From Burkholderiales bacterium (GTDB taxonomy: Bacteria; Pseudomonadota; Gammaproteobacteria; Burkholderiales; Burkholderiaceae_C), in contig CANNRR010000022.1 of NCBI GenBank assembly GCA_947508055.1, forward strand, positions 1-32,515: DNA of 32,515 nucleotides, written 5' to 3'. The translations under genes and the position numbers were made by a program. Below are positions 16,472-24,083 of the stretch, in pieces. A model generated the notes under the pieces. The model searched no databases and was not told where the DNA came from. It worked only from the letters and a program-made list of their open reading frames with translations. The first letter of the stretch is position 1; the number at the start of each line of letters is the position of its first letter.

Positions 16472-18091
16472 TTATTTGGCGTTAAGACGTTTGACCCCGG
16501 CGACAAATCGTTGCAATGCCTCTGAAAGCACACCACGCGGGATCATGATCTCAATCAATTGAAACTGGCCCCGGGTCGCAATCGCATGGTCCAGTGCCGC
16601 CTTCAGTTCGGCGCGTGTGCGCACCCGCACCCCTGCGCCGCCCATGCCCGCGGCCATGTGGGCAAAGCCCCATTCGTCCAGGTCGGTGAATTTGGATTCG
16701 GGCTGGAAGGTGCGCAGCATCTCCCAACTGGCGTTGTTGAACACCAGCACGATGGGGTCCCAACCGTAGCGCGCGCAGTTGCCCAGCTCCCACCCTGTCA
16801 TCTGGAAGGCGCCATCGCCCACCAAAATCAGCGGACGCTGCCCGGTTTCAGCCTGCAGCCCCAAACCAGCCGGCACGCCAAAACCCATGGTGGCGTAGTA
16901 GCCAGGGCCGACCAGCGCAGTGTGCTCGATATCCATGGCGGTGAACAGGCAGTCACCCACGTCCGAGGCAATGGGCATGCGTCCGTGTTCGGTCATCAGG
17001 TCGTTAACGGCGGTGGCAATGTCGTTGGGGGCGATGGTCGCGCTATCGGCCACTAGCCCACGCGGGAACACCTGGCGGGTGACGGAAAAGTGCTTTTCGG
17101 TGGCGTTGACACGCTTGAGCATATGGTCCACCAGCGCGGTGAGCGACACCTTGGCGTAGGTGTGGTAACCGATGGTCAGCTGGGAGTCGAACGCCAGTAT
17201 GGTTTTGCGCATGTCGATGGTCTTCTCAGACACGGCAAAGTTGGTGTCGCACACGATCACGCCCAGCATGAACAGTGCATCGGACGATTCCACCAGCTGC
17301 GTCACCTCGGGTAGCCCCGCTACGCCCATGTAAGTGCCCACCAGCGGCGCATCGGCCTCGGTAAGCAGACCGCGCCCCATGAAGGTGGTCACTACCGGCA
17401 ACCCCAGGCGCCGGGACAACTCGGCGACCTTGTCCTCCAGCCCAAAGCGGCGCACTTCCACGCCCGCCATCAGCACCGGGGCGGCAGCCTTGGCCAAGTG
17501 GCCCAGAATTTCATTAACGCAGGCGTCCAGTTTGTCAGTATCTACAACGGGGGTAGGCAGCGCCGGCACCGTCAGGCATTCAACGCCCACCATGTCGCGT
17601 GGCAGTTCGATGTAGACCGGGCGTGACTGGCGCATGCAGTTGGCAAGTACGCGGGCAATGTCTGCCGGGGCGCGCTCGGCGTCGTCCAGGCGTACCTGGT
17701 CGCAGGTGATTTGCTCAAAGATCTGGCGCTGTGAATCCAGCGTCTTGGCCTGGTGGTGTAGCAGCAACCCGGAGCGCGCCTCACCCTTGCCCGGCCCACC
17801 CGACAGCACCACCAGTGGCGATTTTTCGGCATAGGCCGACGCGACGGCGTTGACCATGTTCAGTGCGCCTGCGCCGTAGGTGACCGCAGCCACGCCCAGT
17901 GCGCAGTTGATGCGGGCGGCGGCATCGGCCGCAAAGCCCACGCCGGGTTCGTGCGACAGGGTGTGCAGCGGCAATATGGCCGACTCTTCAATGATGCGGA
18001 AGAAGGGCAGGGCAAAGTCACCCGGAATGCCAAAAATGCGGGTTGCGCCGTGCGCCTTGAGGGCGTGCAGCAGGGATTCGGTGATATTCAT
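16472..18091 (-). CDS. ThDP-dependent phenylpyruvate/indolepyruvate decarboxylase
   Basis: A 539-residue enzyme of the pyruvate decarboxylase/IPDC class: an N-terminal PYR domain with the cofactor-activating E48 (HEPGVGF) and the His pair 112-113 (LLHHQAK), a central domain, and a C-terminal PP domain with VGDGAFQMTGWE and, about 28 residues on, FNN. It should decarboxylate aromatic 2-keto acids to aldehydes, a step in the Ehrlich-type breakdown of Phe/Trp and in the indole-3-pyruvate route to auxin. It is most like PpdC-type enzymes. ATG 18091 was chosen because GTGGAG precedes it by about 9 nt; an in-frame ATG at 18136 adds 15 residues but has no ribosome binding site. The aldehyde-using partner is not nearby. 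Confidence 0.87.
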   Translation of the reverse strand: MNITESLLHALKAHGATRIFGIPGDFALPFFRIIEESAILPLHTLSHEPGVGFAADAAARINCALGVAAVTYGAGALNMVNAVASAYAEKSPLVVLSGGPGKGEARSGLLLHHQAKTLDSQRQIFEQITCDQVRLDDAERAPADIARVLANCMRQSRPVYIELPRDMVGVECLTVPALPTPVVDTDKLDACVNEILGHLAKAAAPVLMAGVEVRRFGLEDKVAELSRRLGLPVVTTFMGRGLLTEADAPLVGTYMGVAGLPEVTQLVESSDALFMLGVIVCDTNFAVSEKTIDMRKTILAFDSQLTIGYHTYAKVSLTALVDHMLKRVNATEKHFSVTRQVFPRGLVADSATIAPNDIATAVNDLMTEHGRMPIASDVGDCLFTAMDIEHTALVGPGYYATMGFGVPAGLGLQAETGQRPLILVGDGAFQMTGWELGNCARYGWDPIVLVFNNASWEMLRTFQPESKFTDLDEWGFAHMAAGMGGAGVRVRTRAELKAALDHAIATRGQFQLIEIMIPRGVLSEALQRFVAGVKRLNAK

Positions 18092-18165
18092 GGCCAGCGG
18101 CTCCACAGTGGTAACGATGTGGAAATTGTGCTGCATTATTCGCGCAATCGGCGTTCGTAATAGAT

Positions 18166-18201
18166 GCTAATTAGCCACTTATGTGCACGTTTTGTGCGTG
18201 C
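18166..18201. promoter_or_regulatory. Two inverted repeats upstream of the decarboxylase gene
   Basis: GCTAATTAGC (18166-18175) is a perfect 10-bp palindrome. Next to it, GCACG (18185-18189) and CGTGC (18197-18201) form a 5-bp stem with a 7-nt loop. They lie 75-110 bp upstream of the preferred start. They could be regulator sites. The stem is followed by TTTT only on the plus strand, where no gene ends, so it is a poor terminator. Confidence 0.25.
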
Positions 18202-18251
18202 TTTTGGAAATTTCCCGAGCATCCAACCAGTCCACGCCCCTTGGCTAAAAC

Positions 18252-19178
18252 CTACAACCCCACATCCGCAAATCGCGTGAGCGTTGCCAGCGCTGGGAAC
18301 TCACCCGCACGCTTGGTCTTCATCGCCATGACGGCTTCCATGACGTGGCGGTTGCTCCAGATGGCGCCTTGCAGCCAGCCCATTTGCTTGAGTGCGTCGT
18401 CCACCGAGTGGTCGCGCGCATAGTGAATGGCCTGCTTGGTGCCCCAAATGGCGATAGGGGACTTGCTGGCAATTTCGGCGGCACATTGCAGGGCGGCTTC
18501 CAGCATCGCGGCTTCGGTTTCGAAAACGGCATTGACCAGTCCGTACTGCAGGGCACGCTGGGCGTCCAGACGTTTGCCGGTGTAGGCCAGTTCTTTCACG
18601 ATTGCCAGCGGAATCAGCTTGGGCAGGCGCTGCAGCGTGCCGACGTCGGCCACCATGCCGATGTTAATTTCCTGAATACAGAAGAAGCTTTGCGGGGTGG
18701 CGTAGCGGATGCAGCAGGCGCTGACCATGTCCACCGCGCCACCAATGCAGCCACCCTGAATGGCAGCGATGACCGGAATGCGCAGGGTCTCCAGCTTGGT
18801 GAAGGTGGCTTGCATGTCGGCCAGCATGTCAAAAATGGCGGCGCGGCCTTCGGGGCTTTGGTCGTCCATGGTGATAGCCCCCACGCTTGTCGCTTCGCGT
18901 ACTGCGCTGCCCCCCGAGGGGGCGCTATCCGTCTTGGGGCGGCCCGGCGACGGATTGGCCCCCGCAAATGTTTCGAGCGCCATTCCGGCGCTGAAGTGCT
19001 TGCCCGTGCTGCTGATGACCAGTGCGCGCGCCTTACCGTCTTGGTGCAACTGGGTCAGCACCGCGTCCAGCTCTCGCCAGAACGTGGGGTGCAAGGTGTT
19101 CATTGCCTCGGGCTTGTTGAGCACCAGGTGGGCGATGTGGTTTTCAGTCGTCAGGGAAAAGCATTGCAGTGGGGTCAT
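18252..19178 (-). CDS. Crotonase-family protein, dienoyl-CoA isomerase type, with in-frame insert
   Basis: A 308-residue member of the enoyl-CoA hydratase/isomerase superfamily. The oxyanion-hole segments are SSTGKHFSAGMALETF and IQGGCIGGAVD. The three acids of the delta3,5-delta2,4-dienoyl-CoA isomerase type are all present as D150, E170 and D178 (VDMVSACC, IQEINIG, ADVGTLQRLPK). It therefore probably shifts double bonds during beta-oxidation of unsaturated acyl-CoAs. Residues about 75-101 (PSPGRPKTDSAPSGG...) are not part of the fold and come from a repeat element. ATG 19178 was chosen because the family begins here and AAGGAA lies upstream. The start lies 35 nt inside the end of dinB. Confidence 0.87.
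   Translation of the reverse strand: MTPLQCFSLTTENHIAHLVLNKPEAMNTLHPTFWRELDAVLTQLHQDGKARALVISSTGKHFSAGMALETFAGANPSPGRPKTDSAPSGGSAVREATSVGAITMDDQSPEGRAAIFDMLADMQATFTKLETLRIPVIAAIQGGCIGGAVDMVSACCIRYATPQSFFCIQEINIGMVADVGTLQRLPKLIPLAIVKELAYTGKRLDAQRALQYGLVNAVFETEAAMLEAALQCAAEIASKSPIAIWGTKQAIHYARDHSVDDALKQMGWLQGAIWSNRHVMEAVMAMKTKRAGEFPALATLTRFADVGL
18879..18953. repeat. GC-rich interspersed repeat captured in frame inside the crotonase gene
   Basis: On the plus strand it contains CGCTTCGCGTACTGCGCTG, then CCCCCGAGGGGG, GCGCTATCC and CTTGGGGCGGCCCGGCGAC. The CCCCC/GGGGG core can fold into a hairpin. I associate this composition with intergenic repeats of Comamonadaceae (from memory, unchecked). 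It adds about 27 residues to the encoded crotonase without breaking the frame. Confidence 0.6.
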
Positions 19179-20430
19179 GATCGTGGCGTTCCTTGGAAAT
19201 TTTTGAAAGTTTAGCCTCATCCGTTCGCACCAGCGCCCCAACCCTGACGCCCAGAAGACGCAGGCGCTGCTGTAGCGGCACGCGTTTGAGGCATAGCCCG
19301 GCGTTGTGGCGAATAGTTTTTGCGTCGGCGGTGTAATCAGCAATGGTCAGATCACGGGTGACGCTTTTGAAGTCGTCGTAGCGCAGCTTGATGCCAATGG
19401 TTTTTCCCACGTAGCCTTTGCGGTGCAGGTCAGCCGCTACCTGTTCGCACAGCTGCGTGAATACGGCACCCAGTTCGACCTTGTCACGCACGGCGTGCAG
19501 GTCGCGCTCGAACGTGGTCTCGCGGCTCATGCTGACGGGTTCACTGTCGAGCACGATGGGGCGCTCGTCACGTCCGTGGGAGGCATCATGCAGCCAGGCA
19601 CCGGTTTTGGCGCCAAAGGTTTGCATCAGCCAGGGCAGGTCGCGCTGTGCCAGTTGGCCAATGGTTTCGATGCCAAAGCCTTTGAGCTTCTGATCGGCCT
19701 TGGGGCCAATGCCGTTGATCTTGCGGCAGGCCAGTGGCCAGATCAGGTTCTCCAGATCACTTTCGTGGACGATGGCAATGCCCCGTGGTTTATTCAACTC
19801 GCTGGCCATTTTGGCCAACAGTTTGTTGGGCGCCACCCCCACCGAGCAGGTCAGACCCGTCGCGTCAAGGATGCTCTTTTGAATCAGCCGTGCCAGCACG
19901 CGCCCGCCTTCACGCTGGCCACCGGGTACATCGGTGAAGTCAATGTAGACCTCATCAATGCCCCGGTCCTCCATCAGCGGGGCGATTTCGGTGATGATGC
20001 CTTTGAACAGGCGCGAGTATTTGCGGTATTCCTCAAAATCTACCGGCAACAAAATGGCCTGTGGGCATAGCTTTGCGGCTTTCATCAATCCCATCGCAGA
20101 GCCTACGCCGAACTGGCGTGCTGCATAGGTCGAGGTGGTAATGACACCGCGCCCGGTGTAGCTGTCCAGGCGGGCAAATGCATCCAGAGGAATGCGGCGC
20201 AAAGCGGCGCGATGGGCTGCTGCATCCCACCCCGTGTCGGGTTCGTTCGGGTCGGCGTTGGCCAGGTCGGTCGCGCGAAGGGACTCCAGTGCATCATGGA
20301 TGGCGCGGCGCCCACCGCCGATCACCACGGGCAGATCTTTGAGTTGGGGGTATCGCAGCAACTCCACCGACGCGTAAAACGCGTCCATGTCCAGGTGGGC
20401 GATGCGGCGCAAAATTGGCGCCCGCGTCAC
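19144..20430 (-). CDS. dinB: DNA polymerase IV (Y family)
   Basis: A 428-residue Y-family translesion polymerase. The palm begins AHLDMDAFYASVE (metal ligand D14) and carries GIDEVYIDF with D159/E160. SVGVAPNKLLAKMASELNKP and the helix-hairpin-helix KINGIGPKADQKLKGFG follow, then a little-finger domain with MSRETTFERDL. Residues about 41-92 are an insertion relative to E. coli DinB, between VVIGGG and GRGVITTSTY, a feature I recall in Burkholderiales members. The C-terminal TAMLF may be a beta-clamp-binding peptide. The start is a GTG at 20430 overlapping the upstream stop as GTGA; the longer open frame to 20634 lies over that upstream gene and was rejected. Confidence 0.93.
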   Translation of the reverse strand: MTRAPILRRIAHLDMDAFYASVELLRYPQLKDLPVVIGGGRRAIHDALESLRATDLANADPNEPDTGWDAAAHRAALRRIPLDAFARLDSYTGRGVITTSTYAARQFGVGSAMGLMKAAKLCPQAILLPVDFEEYRKYSRLFKGIITEIAPLMEDRGIDEVYIDFTDVPGGQREGGRVLARLIQKSILDATGLTCSVGVAPNKLLAKMASELNKPRGIAIVHESDLENLIWPLACRKINGIGPKADQKLKGFGIETIGQLAQRDLPWLMQTFGAKTGAWLHDASHGRDERPIVLDSEPVSMSRETTFERDLHAVRDKVELGAVFTQLCEQVAADLHRKGYVGKTIGIKLRYDDFKSVTRDLTIADYTADAKTIRHNAGLCLKRVPLQQRLRLLGVRVGALVRTDEAKLSKISKERHDHDPTAMLFPDD

Positions 20431-20942
20431 AGGGCTTTTTGAACGACCGATCCCTTGAACAGGTATGGCAGTCGCGGGCCCTTGGCTTGGGTAATACCGC
20501 CCTTGTCTTCGACGCTGATCGCCAGACTGGTGGCGCTGGCAAAGTCGCGTTCGGTCGCCGGCAGGCGCAGAGTTTTGCCTTTGCTCTCCAGCACGCCCAG
20601 CGAGCGGGCGGGGTCGCCCTCGGACAGGGCCCACAGTTGCATGCTTTCTTCGCGGCCTTCGATCATGGTATTGAGCCGTTGCACTTGCAGGGCGTCGTCT
20701 TGCAGGGTCATGGTGACCAGCATGGCCGGCGCGTGATTGTCATCGGAGAGGACTGCAATGTACTTGACTTGGGCGGTGCTCTTTAGCTGCCCTTGCAGGT
20801 GTTGGATCTGGGCCTTGAACTGCTCAAATCCGCTCATGCCGGTTGCAATGCCAATGGACAGAATGACCAGGCAACCGTAGGTGGCCGATCGCCACCAGCC
20901 CGAGACAACGCGAAGGGGTCCAGACTGCGCCGTTTCAACCAT
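20427..20942 (-). CDS. RskA-like (anti-sigma-K C-terminal domain) membrane protein without sigma partner
   Basis: A 171-residue protein with a short cytoplasmic N-terminus (about 15 residues), one transmembrane helix (about 16-36, TYGCLVILSIGIATGMSG), a coiled segment (FEQFKAQIQHLQGQLKS) and a periplasmic domain. That domain resembles the RskA C-terminal domain: YIAVLSDDNHAPAMLV, MQLWALSEGDPARSLGVLES and ATSLAISVEDKGG. Normal RskA proteins have a cytoplasmic zinc-binding anti-sigma domain; there is no room for it here and no sigma gene beside it. ATG 20942 overlaps the end of the phosphoesterase gene by 8 nt. The stop overlaps the dinB GTG by 4 nt. The function is unknown. Confidence 0.75.
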   Translation of the reverse strand: MVETAQSGPLRVVSGWWRSATYGCLVILSIGIATGMSGFEQFKAQIQHLQGQLKSTAQVKYIAVLSDDNHAPAMLVTMTLQDDALQVQRLNTMIEGREESMQLWALSEGDPARSLGVLESKGKTLRLPATERDFASATSLAISVEDKGGITQAKGPRLPYLFKGSVVQKAL

Positions 20943-21867
20943 CGGAATTGATTTGGTTGACCAAAGCGCCCAGCACCTCCTCGGCCTGTTCGTTTTCCAC
21001 CTGGCAAGTACCTGCCGCGTTGTGACCACCGCCACCATACTGCAGCATCAGTTCCCCGACATTGGTCTTGCTGTTGCGGTCCAGAATGGACTTGCCGGTG
21101 GCAAACACCGTGTTCTGCTTTTGCACACCCCACAGCACGTGGATGGAAATATTGCACTGCGGATACAGCGCATAAATCATGAATCGGTTAGCAGCGAAGA
21201 TGGTCTCTTCATGGCGCAGGTCCAGCACCACCAGGTTTTTGTGCACGGTGGCGCAACGTTCCATTTGCTCACGAGCGCGCACTGCATGGTCGAAGTACAA
21301 ATCGATGCGTTCCACCACATCGGGCAGCTTCAAAATGTCATCAATGCCGTGGTTGCGACAGTACTGGATGAGGTCCATCATCAACTGGTAGTTGCTGACC
21401 CGGAATTCGCGGAAACGGCCCAGGCCGGTGCGCGAATCCATCAGGTAGTTCAGTAGCACCCAGTCAGTAGGCTCGAGAATTTCTTCGTGGCTGAACTGGG
21501 CCGAGTCGGCCTTGTCGACAGCCACCATCATCTCGTTGCTGATGTTGGGGAACGCCTTGGCGCCACCATAGTAGTCATACACCACGCGTGCCGCCGAGGG
21601 GGCATGGGCCGAGATGATGTGGTTGGCACGCGCACCTGTATTGCGAATGGTCTCTGACTCGTGGTGGTCAAAAGACAGATGGGCCGCAGCCACATAGGGC
21701 AGGTTGGTGGTGATATCGCGACTGGTGATATCGATCTTGCCGTCCTGCATGTCCTTGGGGTGGACAAATTTGATATCGTCGATCAGGTCAAGTTCGTTGA
21801 GCAACACGGCGCAGACCAGGCCATCGAAGTCGCTGCGGGTTACCAGACGGAATTTGCTTGGGCTCAT
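20935..21867 (-). CDS. DHH-family phosphoesterase
   Basis: A 310-residue protein with the DHH domain (SDFDG at 12-16 and FDHHE at 66-70, the metal-binding centre) and a C-terminal DHHA1 domain ending in GGGGHNAAGTCQV. The family includes nanoRNases, cyclic dinucleotide phosphodiesterases and exopolyphosphatases. The length and simple DHH-DHHA1 layout fit a soluble cytosolic enzyme, but the substrate cannot be read from the sequence. The ATG at 21867 has AAAGGAT about 8 nt upstream. It is the first gene of a chain of four overlapping genes: phosphoesterase, RskA-like protein, dinB and crotonase. Confidence 0.87.
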   Translation of the reverse strand: MSPSKFRLVTRSDFDGLVCAVLLNELDLIDDIKFVHPKDMQDGKIDITSRDITTNLPYVAAAHLSFDHHESETIRNTGARANHIISAHAPSAARVVYDYYGGAKAFPNISNEMMVAVDKADSAQFSHEEILEPTDWVLLNYLMDSRTGLGRFREFRVSNYQLMMDLIQYCRNHGIDDILKLPDVVERIDLYFDHAVRAREQMERCATVHKNLVVLDLRHEETIFAANRFMIYALYPQCNISIHVLWGVQKQNTVFATGKSILDRNSKTNVGELMLQYGGGGHNAAGTCQVENEQAEEVLGALVNQINSDG

Positions 21868-21910
21868 GGGAGATCCTTTATTTGCTGCAAACGGTTTAAT
21901 GCTAACGCAA

Positions 21911-21936
21911 AACCACCGGATTTTTCTTGATCCGGT
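21911..21936 (-). terminator. Possible weak terminator after the hydroxy-acid oxidase gene
   Basis: Read on the minus strand, ACCGGA (21936-21931) pairs with TCCGGT (21920-21915) around a 10-nt loop, followed by GGTTTT. It lies 28 nt past the oxidase stop and before the phosphoesterase start. The stem is short and the T-run is only four long. Confidence 0.35.
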
Positions 21937-21963
21937 CGGGAATCTGTGAGCCCAAGGGGCGCC

Positions 21964-23118
21964 TCAGGTGGGGTAGCTGCCGGGCAGGAGAATGCTTTTG
22001 TCGACGGACTCGATGCGGGTCTTGCCGCACAGGGCCATGGTGATGTCCATTTCCTTGTGAATAATTTCCAGCGCCTTGCTGACCCCCGCCTCACCCATGG
22101 CGCCCAGACCGTAGATATAAGAGCGCCCGATATAGACACCTTTGGCTCCCATGGCCACGGCCTTGAGCACGTCCTGGCCACTGCGAATGCCGCCGTCCAT
22201 GTGCACTTCTATCTGACTGCCTACGGCATCCACAATGGCCGGCAAAGCACGGATGGAAGATTCGGCGCCGTCGAGCTGTCGGCCGCCGTGGTTGGAGACG
22301 ATCAGTGCGTCGGCGCCACTGGCTACGGCCAAGCGTGCGTCTTCCACGTCCTGGATGCCCTTGAGGATCAGTTTTCCGCCCCAGCGTTTCTTGACCCATT
22401 CCACATCGGCCCAGTTGAGCGTAGGGTCGAACTGCTGGGTGGTCCAGGCGGAGAGATTGCTCGGGTCGGTTACACCGTCCACATGACCAATAATGTTGCC
22501 AAAGCCGCGCCGTGGCGTACTCAGCATACCCATCCCCCAGCGCCACTTGGTTGCCAGATTGACCAGGTTGGCCAGTGTGGGTTTGGGTGGCGCGGAAAGA
22601 CCATTCTTCAAATCCTTATGGCGCTGACCGATGATTTGCAGGTCCAGCGTCAGCACCAGTGCCGAGCAGTTGGCCGCCTTGGCCCGGTCGATCAGGCGCT
22701 CGACAAACCCGCGGTCACGGATGACATACACCTGAAACCAGAACGGGTGGTTGCCGGTGCCCGCTGCCACGTCTTCAATCGAGCAGATGCTCATGGTGGA
22801 CAGGGTGAATGGCACGCCAAAGGCCTTGGCTGCATTGGCGGCCTTGATTTCGCCATCGGCATGCTGCATGCCGGTCAGCCCCACAGGGGCCAGTGCCACC
22901 GGCATGGCCACTTTTTGGCCGATCATGGTGCTGACGGTGCTGCGGTTGTCCATATTGATCGCCACGCGCTGGCGGAATTTGATTTTCTGGAAATCGGATT
23001 CGTTGGCGCGGTAGGTGCCCTCGGTCCACGAGCCCGAGTCGGCGTAGTCGTAGAACATGCGGGGTACGCGCTTCTGTGCCAGAACGCGCAGGTCTTCGAT
23101 GTTGGTGATGACGGTCAT
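21964..23118 (-). CDS. FMN-dependent alpha-hydroxy-acid oxidase/dehydrogenase (LldD-like)
   Basis: A 384-residue TIM-barrel flavoenzyme of the L-lactate dehydrogenase/glycolate oxidase family. Family residues include Y24 in MFYDYADSG, APVGLTGMQHADGE, K253 in LILKGI, the catalytic base H277 in VSNHGGRQLDG, the FMN phosphate loop MDGGIRSGQDVLKA and IGRSYIYGLGA. It should oxidise an L-2-hydroxy acid such as lactate to the keto acid, passing electrons to quinone or oxygen; which substrate is not certain. No membrane helix is visible. The ATG at 23118 has AAGGAG 9 nt upstream. No lactate permease or regulator is adjacent. Confidence 0.9.
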   Translation of the reverse strand: MTVITNIEDLRVLAQKRVPRMFYDYADSGSWTEGTYRANESDFQKIKFRQRVAINMDNRSTVSTMIGQKVAMPVALAPVGLTGMQHADGEIKAANAAKAFGVPFTLSTMSICSIEDVAAGTGNHPFWFQVYVIRDRGFVERLIDRAKAANCSALVLTLDLQIIGQRHKDLKNGLSAPPKPTLANLVNLATKWRWGMGMLSTPRRGFGNIIGHVDGVTDPSNLSAWTTQQFDPTLNWADVEWVKKRWGGKLILKGIQDVEDARLAVASGADALIVSNHGGRQLDGAESSIRALPAIVDAVGSQIEVHMDGGIRSGQDVLKAVAMGAKGVYIGRSYIYGLGAMGEAGVSKALEIIHKEMDITMALCGKTRIESVDKSILLPGSYPT

Positions 23119-23362
23119 GTTGGTGTCTCCTTCTATTCGGAAGATGGTAGCCGTCCACGGCAGCGGGTGGTGTCAAATCCGCACGATTGGGTCTGAAAAT
23201 ATTTGATTTGGCTTCGGGGTGCGTTCACTGCGACTGTGGCGGTTCAGAGTTGCCGGTCTGCCCGCTCGCTCGATGGCTGCCTGCTCTTGCCCATTTCATG
23301 GTTGTAAAATACCCCATGGAGTATGTGTTTTTTACGGCATAATGCAATATATCAGCAAGTAC

Positions 23363-23368
23363 TAATAT
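23363..23368 (+). promoter_or_regulatory. -10-like hexamer close to the mlaC start
   Basis: TAATAT lies 7 nt before the ATG at 23376, within an unusually AT-rich stretch (about 23300-23375). No ribosome binding site is visible, so a leaderless or very short-leader mRNA is possible. The 257-bp gap 23119-23375 also holds a minus-strand TTGACA (23176-23171) that could serve the oxidase gene, but its nearest -10 candidate is 21 bp away. Confidence 0.35.
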
Positions 23369-23375
23369 TAATGTC

Positions 23376-24059
23376 ATGTCAAACACTTTTATTGCCGCTG
23401 CCAGCATTTCGCAAATCCACTCGCGGCTTTTCCACCTGGCTCGGGTAGTCCTGGTGTGGGCCCTTGCTGGCGCAAGCTTGGCCGCATTGCCGGCGCAGGC
23501 TTCGGATGAGGCGGCCGACGTCTTTGTCAAGCGTGTGTCCACCGATGTGCTTGAAAGTATTCAGGCAGATGCGTCAATTCGAAGCGGAGATGCCTCCAAA
23601 GTCATTGGGCTGGTCGACGCCAAAATAATGCCGTACGTCAACTTCCACCGTATGACGGCCGCTGCCGTCGGTCCTGCCTGGCGGCAAATTCCGCCCGACC
23701 AGCAAATGCGTTTGCAGGACGAATTCAAAATATTGCTGGTTCGCACTTACTCCGGTGCGCTGGCGCAGGCCAACAATCTGACGTTTGTGGTGAGACCGCT
23801 GCGAAGCGCACCCGACGACAAAGAAGTCGTGGTTCGCACGGAGATCAGAGGCCACGGCTCCCCCATCCAACTCGAATACCGGCTGGAGAAAACCCCGGGT
23901 GAAGGCACCGGCTGGAAGATCTACAACTTCAATGTCATGGGGGTTTGGCTTGTGGAAACTTACCGAAGCCAGTTCGCGCAGGAAATCAATGCCAAGGGCG
24001 TTGACGGCCTGATTACCGCCTTGTCAGACCGGAACAAGAGCAACGCCAAAAAGGGATAG
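23376..24059 (+). CDS. MlaC/Ttg2D-family periplasmic phospholipid-binding protein
   Basis: A 227-residue protein with a signal peptide (LVWALAGASLAALPAQA, cleavage near residue 42) and an MlaC domain: SGDASKVIGLVDAKIMPYVNFHRMTAAAVG, QQMRLQDEFKILLVRTYSGALAQ and KIYNFNVMGVWLVETYRSQFAQEI. MlaC carries phospholipids across the periplasm between the outer-membrane MlaA complex and the inner-membrane MlaFEDB complex. Here it is alone, convergent with pbpC (24-nt gap), without mlaFED or mlaB genes. It may be a second copy or serve a complex encoded elsewhere. ATG 23376 is used; the nearby ATG at 23371 is in another frame. Confidence 0.9.
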   Translation: MSNTFIAAASISQIHSRLFHLARVVLVWALAGASLAALPAQASDEAADVFVKRVSTDVLESIQADASIRSGDASKVIGLVDAKIMPYVNFHRMTAAAVGPAWRQIPPDQQMRLQDEFKILLVRTYSGALAQANNLTFVVRPLRSAPDDKEVVVRTEIRGHGSPIQLEYRLEKTPGEGTGWKIYNFNVMGVWLVETYRSQFAQEINAKGVDGLITALSDRNKSNAKKG

Positions 24060-24083
24060 TGCGGCCTGTTGCGATAAGCGCGG

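Noticed and set aside
18185-18205. Stem-loop plus TTTT as an intrinsic terminator
   Set aside because: The T-run is on the plus strand, where no gene ends nearby; for the minus-strand crotonase the orientation is wrong.
19179-19343. N-terminal extension of the crotonase frame
   Set aside because: It overlaps dinB coding sequence and has no family similarity; the family N-terminus starts at 19178.
20431-20634. N-terminal extension of the dinB frame
   Set aside because: It lies over the RskA-like gene, is Arg/Gln-rich without homology, and the conserved polymerase start follows directly after the GTG at 20430.
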